A stretch of 33,786 bases of DNA from Pseudomonadales bacterium (GCA_030749725.1 JASMJM010000070.1:1-33786); one strand, 5' to 3'. Shown: positions 18,080-26,349, counted from the first letter of the stretch. The notes: generated by a model from the sequence alone, not told the origin. A program made the numbers and translations.

Positions 18080-21000
18080 TCAGCTTGTTCCGCGAGCTCG
18101 TTTCGATAACCGGATATCATCGCTTCGATCTGCTCCACTTCGGCGGAGTGTACACCGATAGCGCCAGTCGGACAGATGGCCGTGCACTTGCCGCAGCCTT
18201 CGCACAGGGCCGCCTCGACCACAGCCCAGAGGGCCCCCTCAGCCACATTGACTGCGCTGAATTCGCATGCCTCCTCACATCGTCCGCAGGCTCGACATCG
18301 ATCCATGTGGATGTACGCAGTCTGCGGATTCAACAGCACTTCACCGTCACCGATATAGCCGGCCAGGGATGCGGCCGCGCTACCTGCCTGGGCGATGCTG
18401 TCGGTAATGTCCTTTGGTCCCTGGGCAGTCCCGGCGATCATCACGTTCTTGATCGAGGTGTCCGTGGGGCGGATCTTCAGGTGGAACTCCTTGATAAAGC
18501 CGGATTCGTCCTTCTGGATGCCCAACTGTTTGATCAGCGTATCGACGTCGTCAGCAGGTTCCATAGCGGTGGAGAGAACCACCAGATCGGCATCGATATT
18601 GAGCAGCGAACCGGTGAGCTGATCATCTACGGTAACCAAAAGATTACGGCTTGCTGAATTCTCCGTGACCCGGCCGGGCAACCCCCTGATGAAGTGGATG
18701 CCCTGGTTTCGCGTTCTCTCGTAATACTCCTCATAACCTTTACCGAATGCGCGGATGTCGATGTAACAGATGTATATCTCGGCATCGGTCACGAGATTTT
18801 TCTTAATCAGACCGGCGTGTTTGAGGGCTACCATGCAGCACACCCGGGAACAGTAAGCGTGCATATCATTGTTGCCCTGGGCATCGCCGCGGGAACCCAC
18901 GCATTGCACCATCACTATCTTTCTGGCAGTCCTGCCATCGGACGGTCGCAGGACCTTTCCTTCCGTCGGCCCCATAGGATCCAACATTCTTGCCAATTGG
19001 AATTGGGTGATTACGTTTTCATAGCGGTCATATCCGTACAGCAGTTTGGAAGGATCGTAGTCCTTGAATCCAGTGGCTACCACCACGCCGCCGACGATCA
19101 GCTCTTCGGTTTCGGCAACCTGGTCATACTGGATTGCCTTCGCTTCACACGCCGCATCGCATAACCGGCAGTCGCTGCATCCCCCGCATTGCAGACAGCG
19201 ATTGGCTTCCGCTATTGCCTGGGCCTCGCTCATGGCCTGTTCGACCGGCGCAAAACTGGCACGTCGATCCGCCATCGGCAGCATCGGTGTGGTTGTCCGC
19301 GGCTGCGAGGTATCTCCCGCCTTTTGTGCCAGGTCCCATGCCAACTCCATGGGAACTACGTCGAGATTCGGGTACACGTCCAGATCTTCGATGGGATAGC
19401 CGATGGCGTCCGCGATGCATCGGGCCGCTTTCTTGCCAAAGGCCATCGCCTCGACGATGGTGGTCGGCCCCGTCACGGCGTCACCTCCCGCATACAACCC
19501 TGGCACCGATGACTGAAGGGTTTCCGGATCGGTGGCGATGGTACCGAAGGGCGTAAGCTCAACGTCAAGACCTTCGAACAAGTCGGCAACATCCGGTTCC
19601 TGACCGATGGCAAAGATCACAGTATCCGCCTTTATGATGGATTCGGATCGTTCCATGATCACCGGCTTCATGCGGCCCAATTCGTCAAAATCGATTCTCT
19701 CCACCGCCAGGAATTCAACGCCCCCAACCCGGCCGTTTTTTTCCATGAAACGCTTCGGTGAGGCCCGCGGGTGCATCACGACCCCCTCCTCCAGGGCCTG
19801 CTGAATCTCGGAACGGATGGCAGGCATTTCCGCCTTCGTTTCCAGGCAGATCAGCTGAACTTCCGCGCCGCTACGCAAAGCAGTCCGTGCCACATCCATG
19901 GCGACGTTGCCCCCGCCGATTACTACAATCTTGTTACCGGCTCGGCTGTCGTGCCCGAGCTTGACGTCCCGTAGATATTCACCGCCCCTCAATACACCGG
20001 CTAGTTCAGAGCCGGGAACGGGGAGAAACTTGTCTTTGTGCAAGCCGACGGCAACCAAAACGGCATCGTAGTCTCGCAGGTATTGTTTGAGCGCTGTGCC
20101 ACTGACCCTGCTTCCAGTCTCGATGGCAACGCCGAGTCGCTCGATGTAGTCGATGTCCCGCTGCAGGATATTCGCTGGCAGCCGGTAGTTGGGAAGACTG
20201 ATGGCTGGCACGCCACCGGCTCGTTGCGCTGCTTCAAATACCTTGACGTCGATACCGGCCAGCGCCAGATCATGAGCGCATGCAAGGCCGCTTGGCCCGC
20301 CGCCGATTACTGCTACTTTTGCCGGTTTCTTCTCGATCTCAGCAACTTGCAGATCTGCGGCATTTGCCGGGTGCTCCATGACAAACCGTTTCAGCGCGGC
20401 GATAGCCAGCGGCCCTCCGGCCAGTTCTCGGCTGCACTGATCTTCGCAGGGGTGAGGGCAGACCCTTCCGCACACGGATGGCAGCGGATTGTCGCGACGA
20501 ATCAGTGCCAGTGCCTGCTGGTACTGTCCGGCGGCAATCAGTGTAGCGTAGCCTTGAGGGTTCTGAAAAATCGGACAGCCCTCTCGACAGGGCGGAATGC
20601 CACGCTTATCCAGCAGGTAAGTATTGGGTACCGCTGACGGCGATGTTCTGTAGGCTGCCTTCCTTGTCGAGCGAAGCCCCTTATTGTAATCGTTGTAAAC
20701 ATCAACCGGGCATACTTCGGTACACTTACCACAGCCGGTGCAGTCTTCGGCTATAACGTACCTGGGCTTCTTCTTCACGCGGATTGCGAGTCCTTCCGGC
20801 AGCTTGGAGATATGCTCTATCTCCGTATGGGTCAGCAAGTTGATCTTGCTGTTTTTGTTCACTTCGTCCATACGAGGAGATAGGGTACACAGAGCACAAT
20901 CGTCGGTGGGGAATATCTTTACCACGCGAGCCATGTTACCGCCGACGCTGGCTTGTCTTTCAATCAGGTGGACTTTATGACCCAGGGCTGCCAGGGTGGA

Positions 21001-21495
21001 CGCTGCGTGGATGCCCGCAATTCCCGCTCCAATCACTGCGGTGTCCGTAGAGATGCGAATACTCGACTGGGGTAATGGAATCAGGCGACGGGCCTTTTCC
21101 GCCGCCCCTCGAACCAGCAGTTTGGCCTTGTGCAGCGCTTGTTCCCGCTCGTGAAAGTGGGGGTAGGAACATTGCTCCCTGAGATTGACGATTTCCAGCG
21201 TAAAGGGATTAAGCCCCGCTTCCTGGATGGTCTCGCGAAACATCTCCTCGTACTGACGGGGCGTGCAGGCACCGATCATCACCCCATCCAGATTCTGACT
21301 CTTAATGGCAGCCTGGATGTTGGCCTGACCCTCCGCAGAGCAAGTGAACGAGTTGATTTCCACCAGTTGTACGTCGTCCAACTGCTCGGTGAATTCCTTC
21401 AATTGATCCAGATCTACGACGTCGGAGATGTTGCCGCCACAACGGCAAAGGAAACAGCCGATACGTCGCTTGTCGTGTTCGTTGTTACTACTCAA
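18076..21495 (-). CDS. hdrA: HdrA with inserted GltD-like NAD(P)H/FAD module
   Basis: A 1139-residue electron-bifurcating-type HdrA. N-terminal HdrA part: CFLCRCGGNIS, FAD motif IGAGIAGIHAA (about residue 155), DDCALCTLSPRM (199-209), ferredoxin motif CTGCGKCTEVCP (252-263). Then an inserted segment (about 265-770) resembles the glutamate synthase small subunit: N-terminal cysteine clusters (303-354), IGGGPSGLACA (about 397), IGGGNVAMDVA (about 526) and AGGDAVTGPTTIVEA. HdrA then resumes with a Cys-rich CLQCGGCSDCRLC (767-779), VQCVGSRG, YCSRVCC and two C-terminal ferredoxin motifs, CRACGRCEEAC and CEGCGKCTAICP. Start is TTG at 21495, chosen for the GGAGGAG 7 bases upstream; it overlaps the hdrB end by 8 bases. 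Normal HdrA is roughly 650 residues, so the insertion accounts for the extra length. Confidence 0.93.
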   Translation of the reverse strand: MSSNNEHDKRRIGCFLCRCGGNISDVVDLDQLKEFTEQLDDVQLVEINSFTCSAEGQANIQAAIKSQNLDGVMIGACTPRQYEEMFRETIQEAGLNPFTLEIVNLREQCSYPHFHEREQALHKAKLLVRGAAEKARRLIPLPQSSIRISTDTAVIGAGIAGIHAASTLAALGHKVHLIERQASVGGNMARVVKIFPTDDCALCTLSPRMDEVNKNSKINLLTHTEIEHISKLPEGLAIRVKKKPRYVIAEDCTGCGKCTEVCPVDVYNDYNKGLRSTRKAAYRTSPSAVPNTYLLDKRGIPPCREGCPIFQNPQGYATLIAAGQYQQALALIRRDNPLPSVCGRVCPHPCEDQCSRELAGGPLAIAALKRFVMEHPANAADLQVAEIEKKPAKVAVIGGGPSGLACAHDLALAGIDVKVFEAAQRAGGVPAISLPNYRLPANILQRDIDYIERLGVAIETGSRVSGTALKQYLRDYDAVLVAVGLHKDKFLPVPGSELAGVLRGGEYLRDVKLGHDSRAGNKIVVIGGGNVAMDVARTALRSGAEVQLICLETKAEMPAIRSEIQQALEEGVVMHPRASPKRFMEKNGRVGGVEFLAVERIDFDELGRMKPVIMERSESIIKADTVIFAIGQEPDVADLFEGLDVELTPFGTIATDPETLQSSVPGLYAGGDAVTGPTTIVEAMAFGKKAARCIADAIGYPIEDLDVYPNLDVVPMELAWDLAQKAGDTSQPRTTTPMLPMADRRASFAPVEQAMSEAQAIAEANRCLQCGGCSDCRLCDAACEAKAIQYDQVAETEELIVGGVVVATGFKDYDPSKLLYGYDRYENVITQFQLARMLDPMGPTEGKVLRPSDGRTARKIVMVQCVGSRGDAQGNNDMHAYCSRVCCMVALKHAGLIKKNLVTDAEIYICYIDIRAFGKGYEEYYERTRNQGIHFIRGLPGRVTENSASRNLLVTVDDQLTGSLLNIDADLVVLSTAMEPADDVDTLIKQLGIQKDESGFIKEFHLKIRPTDTSIKNVMIAGTAQGPKDITDSIAQAGSAAASLAGYIGDGEVLLNPQTAYIHMDRCRACGRCEEACEFSAVNVAEGALWAVVEAALCEGCGKCTAICPTGAIGVHSAEVEQIEAMISGYRNELAEQAE

Positions 21496-22360
21496 CCGGC
21501 AACTCCTCCGGTACGGCGACCAGGTGTCGTTCCAACCCCAACTCCTTGCGATCCAATCCCAAGGCGAGACCGATCAATTGAGGCAGATGGATGACCGGCA
21601 TGTTGATGTCGGTATTTGCTTCTTTCTCCGCCCGGTACTGATAGGAGTCGAGCGTCAGTTGACACAGCGTGCAAGGGGTTACCACCAGGTCCGCGCCATG
21701 CTCTTTGGCTTCGGTCATGGCACTTGCCACGCGAGCCACCGAGACGTCCTGATTGACCAACATGACGTGAAATCCACAGCAATCTGTCTTGGACGAGTAA
21801 TCCACCGGAGTGGCCCCAACAGCAGCGATGAGTCTCTCGAGAGACTCGGGATGACGGGGATCGTCCATACCCAGCAGATCTTTGGGGCGCAGCATATGAC
21901 AACCGTAAAAAGGCGCTACATTTAGCCCGGCAAGCTGCCTTTCGATTTTTTCCTGCAGGTTGGACAGACCCAAATCGTCAATCAGGACCCACAGCAGATG
22001 GCGTATCGCAGTTTTGCCGCTGTATTCAAGGTTGAATTCCGCCAGACGACTGTTGACCCGGGACCGCAGCTGCTGGTCTTCATCCAACGTTCTTTTGGCC
22101 TTGAGCATGGTGAGTTGACAGGTGTTGCAGATCGTAACGATGTCCAGTCCTTCCCGCTCTGCGATGGCGAAATTGCGTGCATTGACGGCGGCACTGAGGT
22201 TCGGTCTTTCCTCGTGAAGTACCCCTGCCCCGCAGCAACTGAAGTTGGGGAACTCCACCAACTCCACACCAAGATGCTTGGCGACGGCGCGGGTCGCCCC
22301 ATCTGCCTCGGTAGTGGTTGCTTTGGCTGCACACCCGGGAAAGTACGCGTACTTCATCAT
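21488..22360 (-). CDS. hdrB: Heterodisulfide reductase subunit B-like protein
   Basis: A 290-residue HdrB with both CCG domains complete: YFPGC, SCCGAG and CNTC in the first; YGCHML, DCCGFH and CTLC in the second. In methanogen HdrB these cysteines hold two non-cubane 4Fe-4S clusters that reduce disulfides, so disulfide chemistry is possible here; the real substrate is unknown. Start ATG at 22360 (or the next ATG, 22357), with AAGGA upstream. It lies 15 bases after hdrC and overlaps hdrA. Confidence 0.93.
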   Translation of the reverse strand: MMKYAYFPGCAAKATTTEADGATRAVAKHLGVELVEFPNFSCCGAGVLHEERPNLSAAVNARNFAIAEREGLDIVTICNTCQLTMLKAKRTLDEDQQLRSRVNSRLAEFNLEYSGKTAIRHLLWVLIDDLGLSNLQEKIERQLAGLNVAPFYGCHMLRPKDLLGMDDPRHPESLERLIAAVGATPVDYSSKTDCCGFHVMLVNQDVSVARVASAMTEAKEHGADLVVTPCTLCQLTLDSYQYRAEKEANTDINMPVIHLPQLIGLALGLDRKELGLERHLVAVPEELPVE

Positions 22361-22375
22361 TTCGGTTACGGGTCC

Positions 22376-22918
22376 TTAGTCGTCGAATTCTTCGATCAAG
22401 GCTTGAACTTCCTTCACGTCGTCGATCGAACCGATCAGTGGCGAGGGCACCTTGCCTTTGAGCAGGAGTTGAACACCATAGGGAATTAGTTTCAGCGTGC
22501 CGAACACCCCGAGGGTCTTGACCGGCAACGTTGCCTCGTTGAGTTCCCCATGACGAGCCATATCCTGCAGGAAAGCCAGCGTGTGTTTGGCGCCGGCCGT
22601 TTTCCGGTATCCTTCGCGAAGAGACAGGGTTCGAACTGCCGTGATGATGTCTCCCGGCCTTATATTCTTGTGGCAGTTGGCTGTGCATTGCTGACACCTG
22701 GCACAAAACCAGATCTCGTCTGAGGCGAGCACTTCCTCTTTTAGTCCGAGCAGAATCTTGGCGATCAGCCTGCGGGGATCGAACGTTGGCAGCAACGCTC
22801 GCACCGGACAGCTGGAGGAGCAGACGCCGCACTGGAGACACTGTTTGATACCCTTACCATCTTCGAGGGCAGCCACTTCGGTCGCGAAGGTATCGTCCAA
22901 CCGGGTTGCTTCAGCCAT
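22376..22918 (-). CDS. hdrC: Heterodisulfide reductase subunit C-like ferredoxin
   Basis: A 180-residue HdrC that carries electrons from HdrA to HdrB through two 4Fe-4S clusters: CLQCGVCSSSCPV and CARCQQCTANCHK. The start is placed at ATG 22918 (MAEATRLDD); a longer frame to 22966 would add a non-conserved stretch overlapping the candidate promoter. It is the first gene of the hdrCBA-mvhD-glcF-glcD-serA operon. Confidence 0.92.
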   Translation of the reverse strand: MAEATRLDDTFATEVAALEDGKGIKQCLQCGVCSSSCPVRALLPTFDPRRLIAKILLGLKEEVLASDEIWFCARCQQCTANCHKNIRPGDIITAVRTLSLREGYRKTAGAKHTLAFLQDMARHGELNEATLPVKTLGVFGTLKLIPYGVQLLLKGKVPSPLIGSIDDVKEVQALIEEFDD

Positions 22919-22946
22919 GTGTACATAAACCTTAGAATGTAAGGGG

Positions 22947-22976
22947 ATAGTACAACAAGGATCCAACTTCTGTCAT
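22947..22976 (-). promoter_or_regulatory. Candidate sigma-70 promoter of the Hdr operon
   Basis: On the minus strand ATGACA (22971-22976) and TACTAT (22947-22952) are separated by 18 bases, with a predicted start about 20-25 bases upstream of the hdrC ATG. Matches are partial (5 of 6 and 4 of 6), so this is a guess supported mainly by position in the 180-base gap after rpiA. Confidence 0.4.
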
Positions 22977-23098
22977 TCGATAAGGCGCCCGAGATTATTC
23001 TACGAATTACTTTAGTAAAGGGGCTGAATGGTAACGGGAACGCGGTAATGTGCATCGCTTTGGGGACAGAGCAGAGTGATATTGTTGGCTCTAACGGA

Positions 23099-23773
23099 TC
23101 AGTTATGCCTGTATTCAGTTATCCCATCATCGCCCGCTACTAACAGGAGATCTGCCGGGCGCCGCGCGAACAGACCGTTGGCAACCACGCCAACAATATT
23201 GTTGATTGTTCCTTCCAGGCTGGCAGGATCCTCTATTGTCAGCTGATGAACATCCAGGATTTGGTTACCGTTGTCAGTGCGGAAGCCATCCCGGAACTCG
23301 GGCTCTCCTCCCAACTTTACAATCTCCCTGGCTACGTGGCTTCGTGCCATGGGAATCACTTCGATGGGCAGGGGGAAAGCACCCAGGTTGTCCACCAACT
23401 TGGTTCGATCGACGATACAGACAAAACCTGCACTCACCTCTGCGACGATCTTCTCTCTGGTGAGTGCGCCTCCCCCTCCTTTGATAAGTTGCAGTTGCCG
23501 CGTGGACTCATCGGCACCGTCGACGTAGACGACGATGTGATTCACGACATTGAGTTCGTAGACCGGTATTCCGTGTTTTCTCAACCGATCTGCAGAGCCG
23601 ATCGAACTGGCCACTGCACCATCGAACTTGTGCTTGATCTCTTTGAGCGCGTCGATGAAAAAATCTGCCGTGGAGCCGGTGCCCACCCCCACGATCGAGT
23701 CCTTGGTCAGTTGCTCTGCAATGACCTCGATGGCAGCATCGGCAACCGTTTTCTTCAGTTCGTCTTGGTTCAT
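23099..23773 (-). CDS. rpiA: Ribose-5-phosphate isomerase A
   Basis: Interconverts ribose-5-phosphate and ribulose-5-phosphate. The 224-residue protein has the family motifs [14 protein letters not shown] (about residue 28), DGADE, the phosphate-binding [12 protein letters not shown] with catalytic Glu/Lys, and [16 protein letters not shown] at the C-terminus. Start ATG at 23773. It lies upstream of the Hdr operon on the same strand, separated by 180 bases; it connects functionally to tkt but is not in the same operon. Confidence 0.96.
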   Translation of the reverse strand: MNQDELKKTVADAAIEVIAEQLTKDSIVGVGTGSTADFFIDALKEIKHKFDGAVASSIGSADRLRKHGIPVYELNVVNHIVVYVDGADESTRQLQLIKGGGGALTREKIVAEVSAGFVCIVDRTKLVDNLGAFPLPIEVIPMARSHVAREIVKLGGEPEFRDGFRTDNGNQILDVHQLTIEDPASLEGTINNIVGVVANGLFARRPADLLLVAGDDGITEYRHN

Positions 23774-23915
23774 GGAGAGCGCTCAGGTGATCGTTAAGTT
23801 TAAACACTTCTCGATGAAAATGGTGATCATTGTGTGGGAAAAAGGTGGTTGGCGGTTCTGTGTTGTGGTCGTTGGAAGGCCACAATTCTCGTGGTCCGAC
23901 ATTTCCGGAATGCTC

Positions 23916-24452
23916 CTACGGCTGAGTCTGATAGGTCAGATACTCCTCCTCGAAACTCAGCAAACGGGTATCCTTTACTCTGTCGATGAACAGCGTTCCC
24001 GCCAGGTGATCAAATTCATGCTGCATCACGGTCGCCAGAAAGCCCTCCAGGACCATGTTGTGAGCTTTGCCGCACAGATCCTGATAGCTCACCTCGATGT
24101 GCTGGGGTCGCTCTACAAAGCCCCTGATTGCCGGGATTGAGAGACATCCTTCCCAGTGGCCGGCAGTTTCTTCGGAGAGCAAAGTAATGCTTGGATTAAC
24201 AAAGATCGTCAGCGGTAAAGTGTCTATCTCGCCATAACGGCTGGCCGACTCCACAATCTCGATGACAGCCAATTGGATGGACCGATTGACTTGAGGAGCA
24301 GCCAGTCCGATGCCGCTGCTGGCGTGCAGTGTTTCCACCATATCTCCCACAAGCTCGGCGATATCTCGACCGCCAATTTCATCATCCAGGAGGGCCCGGG
24401 CAGCCTGGCGCAGCACCGGATGTCCCATGCGCACAATTTCAAGTACCGCCAT
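23916..24452 (-). CDS. def: Peptide deformylase
   Basis: Removes the formyl group from nascent proteins. At 178 residues it is full length and has all three catalytic motifs: GIGLAAPQ (47-54), EGCLS (101-105, metal ligand Cys103) and HEFDH (145-149, metal ligand His residues and catalytic Glu). A GGGGG run about 9 bases upstream supports ATG at 24452. It is a lone def with no fmt beside it; a second def copy elsewhere in the genome would be common. Confidence 0.95.
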   Translation of the reverse strand: MAVLEIVRMGHPVLRQAARALLDDEIGGRDIAELVGDMVETLHASSGIGLAAPQVNRSIQLAVIEIVESASRYGEIDTLPLTIFVNPSITLLSEETAGHWEGCLSIPAIRGFVERPQHIEVSYQDLCGKAHNMVLEGFLATVMQHEFDHLAGTLFIDRVKDTRLLSFEEEYLTYQTQP

Positions 24453-24726
24453 GGTGGGTTCCCCCTAACCACTTAGATCGATATGGCTGGTTTGCTGGAC
24501 TTTTTATTACCGATTTCGTGTGCCAGGTCACTTCATCGCCCTACTTGGGTGTTCGTCGCTTTGCGTGAGTCTTCAACCAGGATTCAAAGTAGCATGTTGA
24601 CATAGATACAGTTCGATGTGATGGAAAACCACTGGAATGGAAGCAACCGCGTAGTGAATTAGGTTAACCCTACTGTTGTATGGCAAAGCAAGGATGTTTT
24701 CTCTACTGGTTAACTAAGGAGTCAAA
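24453..24726. other. Intergenic region upstream of def
   Basis: 274 bases without a recognisable gene. It should hold the def promoter (minus) and that of the small plus-strand ORF. A TAATAA on the minus strand about 50 bases upstream of def has only a weak -35 partner. No repeat or RNA structure was recognised. Confidence 0.4.
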
Positions 24727-24804
24727 GTGAAGAACAAGCCGGATATACTGCTGCTACTTTTCATAGTGGTTGGGCTAGGGATAGCGTTTAACTCGATATT
24801 CTAA
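24727..24804 (+). CDS. Putative 25-residue single-pass membrane protein
   Basis: The GTG at 24727 has a good AGGAG 6 bases upstream and encodes (M)KNKPDILLLLFIVVG followed by LGIAFNSIF and TAA. A charged N-terminus followed by about 16 hydrophobic residues makes one transmembrane helix, with the positive end inside. It lies in the gap between def and fthC, on the opposite strand to both. No function is known to me; the RBS and composition are the only evidence that it is a gene. Confidence 0.5.
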   Translation: MKNKPDILLLLFIVVGLGIAFNSIF

Positions 24805-24818
24805 TATCAGCGAATCGA

Positions 24819-25433
24819 TCACGGCGTGCAGGTGTATATTTCCTGGTCGGTTACGATCGCGTTCATTCTTACATCCCACGGATTGGCATCAAGCCGTTCT
24901 GCTCGCTGACATTCGTGCGCCAGCCCCATCAATGTAGGTCGATGCCAGGCCACCCCGGCCTCAATGAAGGAGAAGGTGCGGTCATAGTAGCCTTTTCCCA
25001 TCCCCAACCTGTGTCCTCGGGCGTCAAAGGCAACCAACGGCAACAGGATCAGGTCGAGAGTGGCGGCAGGCGCCCTTTTGGCGAATCTCGGTATGGGCTC
25101 AGGTATTCCATATCGATTGAGGCAGAGCGGATCGCCGGGACCATACTCAAAAAACCACAGTTGATGGCGATTGGCAGTTGAAATTGCGGGCTTCAATCTT
25201 GGCAGGAAGCAGTGCTTGCCCATCGAGACAGCAGCGTTCAGCAAAAGTGTGGGATCGATCTCGCCGTCGTTGGGAACATAAAACGCGATACGTCGGCTTC
25301 GCTGGAAAACAGGTTCCTTGATCAAGACTGTCGCCACCTGCCAGGCTGCTGTTCGTTGTTGCAGCTTGGACAGTGCCCGGCGTTTTTTCCGATAGGTGGA
25401 TCGTGTCTTCTTTTGCGTTCCGGTCGAAGACAT
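24819..25433 (-). CDS. fthC: 5-formyltetrahydrofolate cyclo-ligase
   Basis: Converts 5-formyl-THF to 5,10-methenyl-THF with ATP, recovering a by-product of serine hydroxymethyltransferase. The 204-residue protein shows the N-terminal RKKRRALS, FYVPNDGEIDPTLLL and the ATP-binding DLILLPLVAFDARGHRLGMGKGYYDRTF. I set the start at ATG 25433 (MSSTGTQ); the frame extends to 25514 but the extra 27 codons lie inside the 6S RNA. Placement directly after 6S RNA is the classical gammaproteobacterial arrangement (ygfA in E. coli). Confidence 0.94.
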   Translation of the reverse strand: MSSTGTQKKTRSTYRKKRRALSKLQQRTAAWQVATVLIKEPVFQRSRRIAFYVPNDGEIDPTLLLNAAVSMGKHCFLPRLKPAISTANRHQLWFFEYGPGDPLCLNRYGIPEPIPRFAKRAPAATLDLILLPLVAFDARGHRLGMGKGYYDRTFSFIEAGVAWHRPTLMGLAHECQRAERLDANPWDVRMNAIVTDQEIYTCTP

Positions 25434-25437
25434 GATA

Positions 25438-25619
25438 AAGCCAGTTCCCCAGAGTGCCGCTGCCGTATAAATCCTTGAACCCAGCGGTTCAAGGCGGTGA
25501 TCTCTGCGGGGCATCAGGCTTTCCGATCAACGGACTTGCTCAACAACCCCGACAAGAGACCCCTGGGTGTCGCATAAAGGGTCGAGGAAATATCGACTGG
25601 CGAACATTCCAGGGAACTT
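25438..25619 (-). ncRNA. ssrS: 6S RNA
   Basis: 6S RNA binds sigma-70 RNA polymerase and represses transcription in stationary phase. Minus-strand sequence matches 6S signatures: the 5' arm TTCCCTGGAATGTTCGCC, the GTCGATATTTC element as in E. coli CCGATATTTC, CGGAAAGCCTGATGC, the CCTTGAACCGCTGGGTTCAAGG hairpin (E. coli CCTTGAACCAAGGGTTCAAGG), then GGCAGCGGCACTCTGG and GGGAACT, which pairs with the 5' AGTTCCC to close the rod. A perfect TATAAT box at 25627-25632 sets the start near 25619. Position between zapA and fthC agrees with known synteny. Ends are approximate. Confidence 0.95.
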
Positions 25620-25626
25620 AACGGAT

Positions 25627-25656
25627 ATTATAGCCTAATTGTGGCTTGGCGACCGA
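25627..25656 (-). promoter_or_regulatory. 6S RNA promoter
   Basis: A perfect TATAAT (25627-25632, minus strand) lies 7-8 bases before the predicted 6S 5' end. The -35 position (about 25651-25656, TCGGTC) is poor and falls inside the nearest copy of the 15-bp tandem repeat. Confidence 0.7.
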
Positions 25657-25705
25657 ACGCGGGGCGGCCGAGCGCGGTTCGGCCGAGCGCGGCCCGGCCA
25701 AACGC
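25646..25705. repeat. Four tandem 15-bp GC-rich repeats between zapA and 6S RNA
   Basis: Minus-strand unit GCGYTCGGCCGnnCC occurs four times without gaps (25705-25691, 25690-25676, 25675-25661, 25660-25646), the outer two more diverged. The block starts 4 bases after the zapA stop and ends at the -35 region of the 6S promoter. Confidence 0.9.
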
Positions 25706-25709
25706 AATC

Positions 25710-26048
25710 CTAACCGGGCTTACTTTCAGGGCCTGTTTCGACGGCCGGACGAATTCGACTGATCGCCTGGTCCAATTTTGTGGAAAGGTCGGTGACCTGC
25801 TGCGCGGTGCCGGACACCAGTCTCTTAGTCTTGGAGACCTGTTTAAGCAGGTCGTTGGCTATATTGAGAGAAGCCATGACAGCGATTCGTTCCAGACCGA
25901 TGACCGATGCTTTGTCGCGCATTTCCCTCATCTTTTGATCAAGATAGCTGGCAGACCTGCGCAGCGCGTCCACTTCACTGGCAAGACACTTGACCTGATA
26001 CTCTTTATCCAGAATGGTCACATTGATCGTGCGTGTTTCATCGGACAT
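25710..26048 (-). CDS. zapA: Cell division protein ZapA
   Basis: ZapA crosslinks FtsZ filaments at the division ring. The 112-residue sequence begins MSDETRTINVTILDKEYQVKC, the compact N-terminal domain, then RRSASYLDQKMREMRDKASVIGLERIAVMASLNIANDLL, the helical dimerisation region, and a coiled-coil tail. It follows a zapB-like gene by 43 bases and precedes 6S RNA, the standard arrangement. Confidence 0.93.
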   Translation of the reverse strand: MSDETRTINVTILDKEYQVKCLASEVDALRRSASYLDQKMREMRDKASVIGLERIAVMASLNIANDLLKQVSKTKRLVSGTAQQVTDLSTKLDQAISRIRPAVETGPESKPG

Positions 26049-26091
26049 GGCAATTCGCTTGCGGTCAGAAAAAGATGAGTGTTGCAGTCAG

Positions 26092-26289
26092 CTAATCTTG
26101 TTCCAGCGCCTTTAGCCGCATGATCATCGCCTCGATCTTATTCCTGGCTAGATCATTCTTTTCCAGCAGTCTGGATTTTTCTTCAGCCCAACTTTGTTTG
26201 TCCGTCTGCAGGACAGTTATATTGCGCTCCAAATCATTGCAGAGCTGAATAAGTTCGTCAATTTTCGCTTCCAGTTCGTTGATTTCCAA
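26092..26289 (-). CDS. ZapB-like coiled-coil protein (TIGR02449 type)
   Basis: A 65-residue coiled-coil protein: ELEAKIDELIQLCNDLERN, then SWAEEKSRLLEKND and LARNKIEAMIMRLKALEQ, typical of the small TIGR02449 proteins encoded beside zapA. I place the start at TTG 26289. The frame has an ATG at 26421, but the extra 44 residues are non-conserved and span a good promoter, so they are unlikely to be translated. The Shine-Dalgarno is weak (GCGGG). Probably cotranscribed with zapA. Confidence 0.82.
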   Translation of the reverse strand: MEINELEAKIDELIQLCNDLERNITVLQTDKQSWAEEKSRLLEKNDLARNKIEAMIMRLKALEQD

Positions 26290-26319
26290 TGTATTTAACC
26301 CGCATTCAGCCGTTGAACT

Positions 26320-26349
26320 ACTATAGAACGCTTGCAAAGACTGCGTCAA
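26320..26349 (-). promoter_or_regulatory. Sigma-70 promoter of the zapB-like gene and zapA
   Basis: Minus strand TTGACG (26344-26349) and TATAGT (26320-26325) with an 18-base spacer, 5 of 6 matches at each box. The predicted start near 26313 leaves a leader of about 24 bases before the TTG start at 26289, which is the main reason for choosing that start. Confidence 0.7.

Noticed and set aside
13725-22918. Sulfur-oxidising sHdr pathway
   Set aside because: The sHdr clusters carry hdrC1B1A-hyp-hdrC2B2 with lipoate-binding protein and TusA-type genes; none is here, and MvhD plus a GltD-type HdrA indicate the electron-bifurcating type.
25434-25514. Longer fthC start at 25514
   Set aside because: The extra 27 codons lie inside the 6S RNA and are not conserved fthC sequence; ATG 25433 fits the family start.
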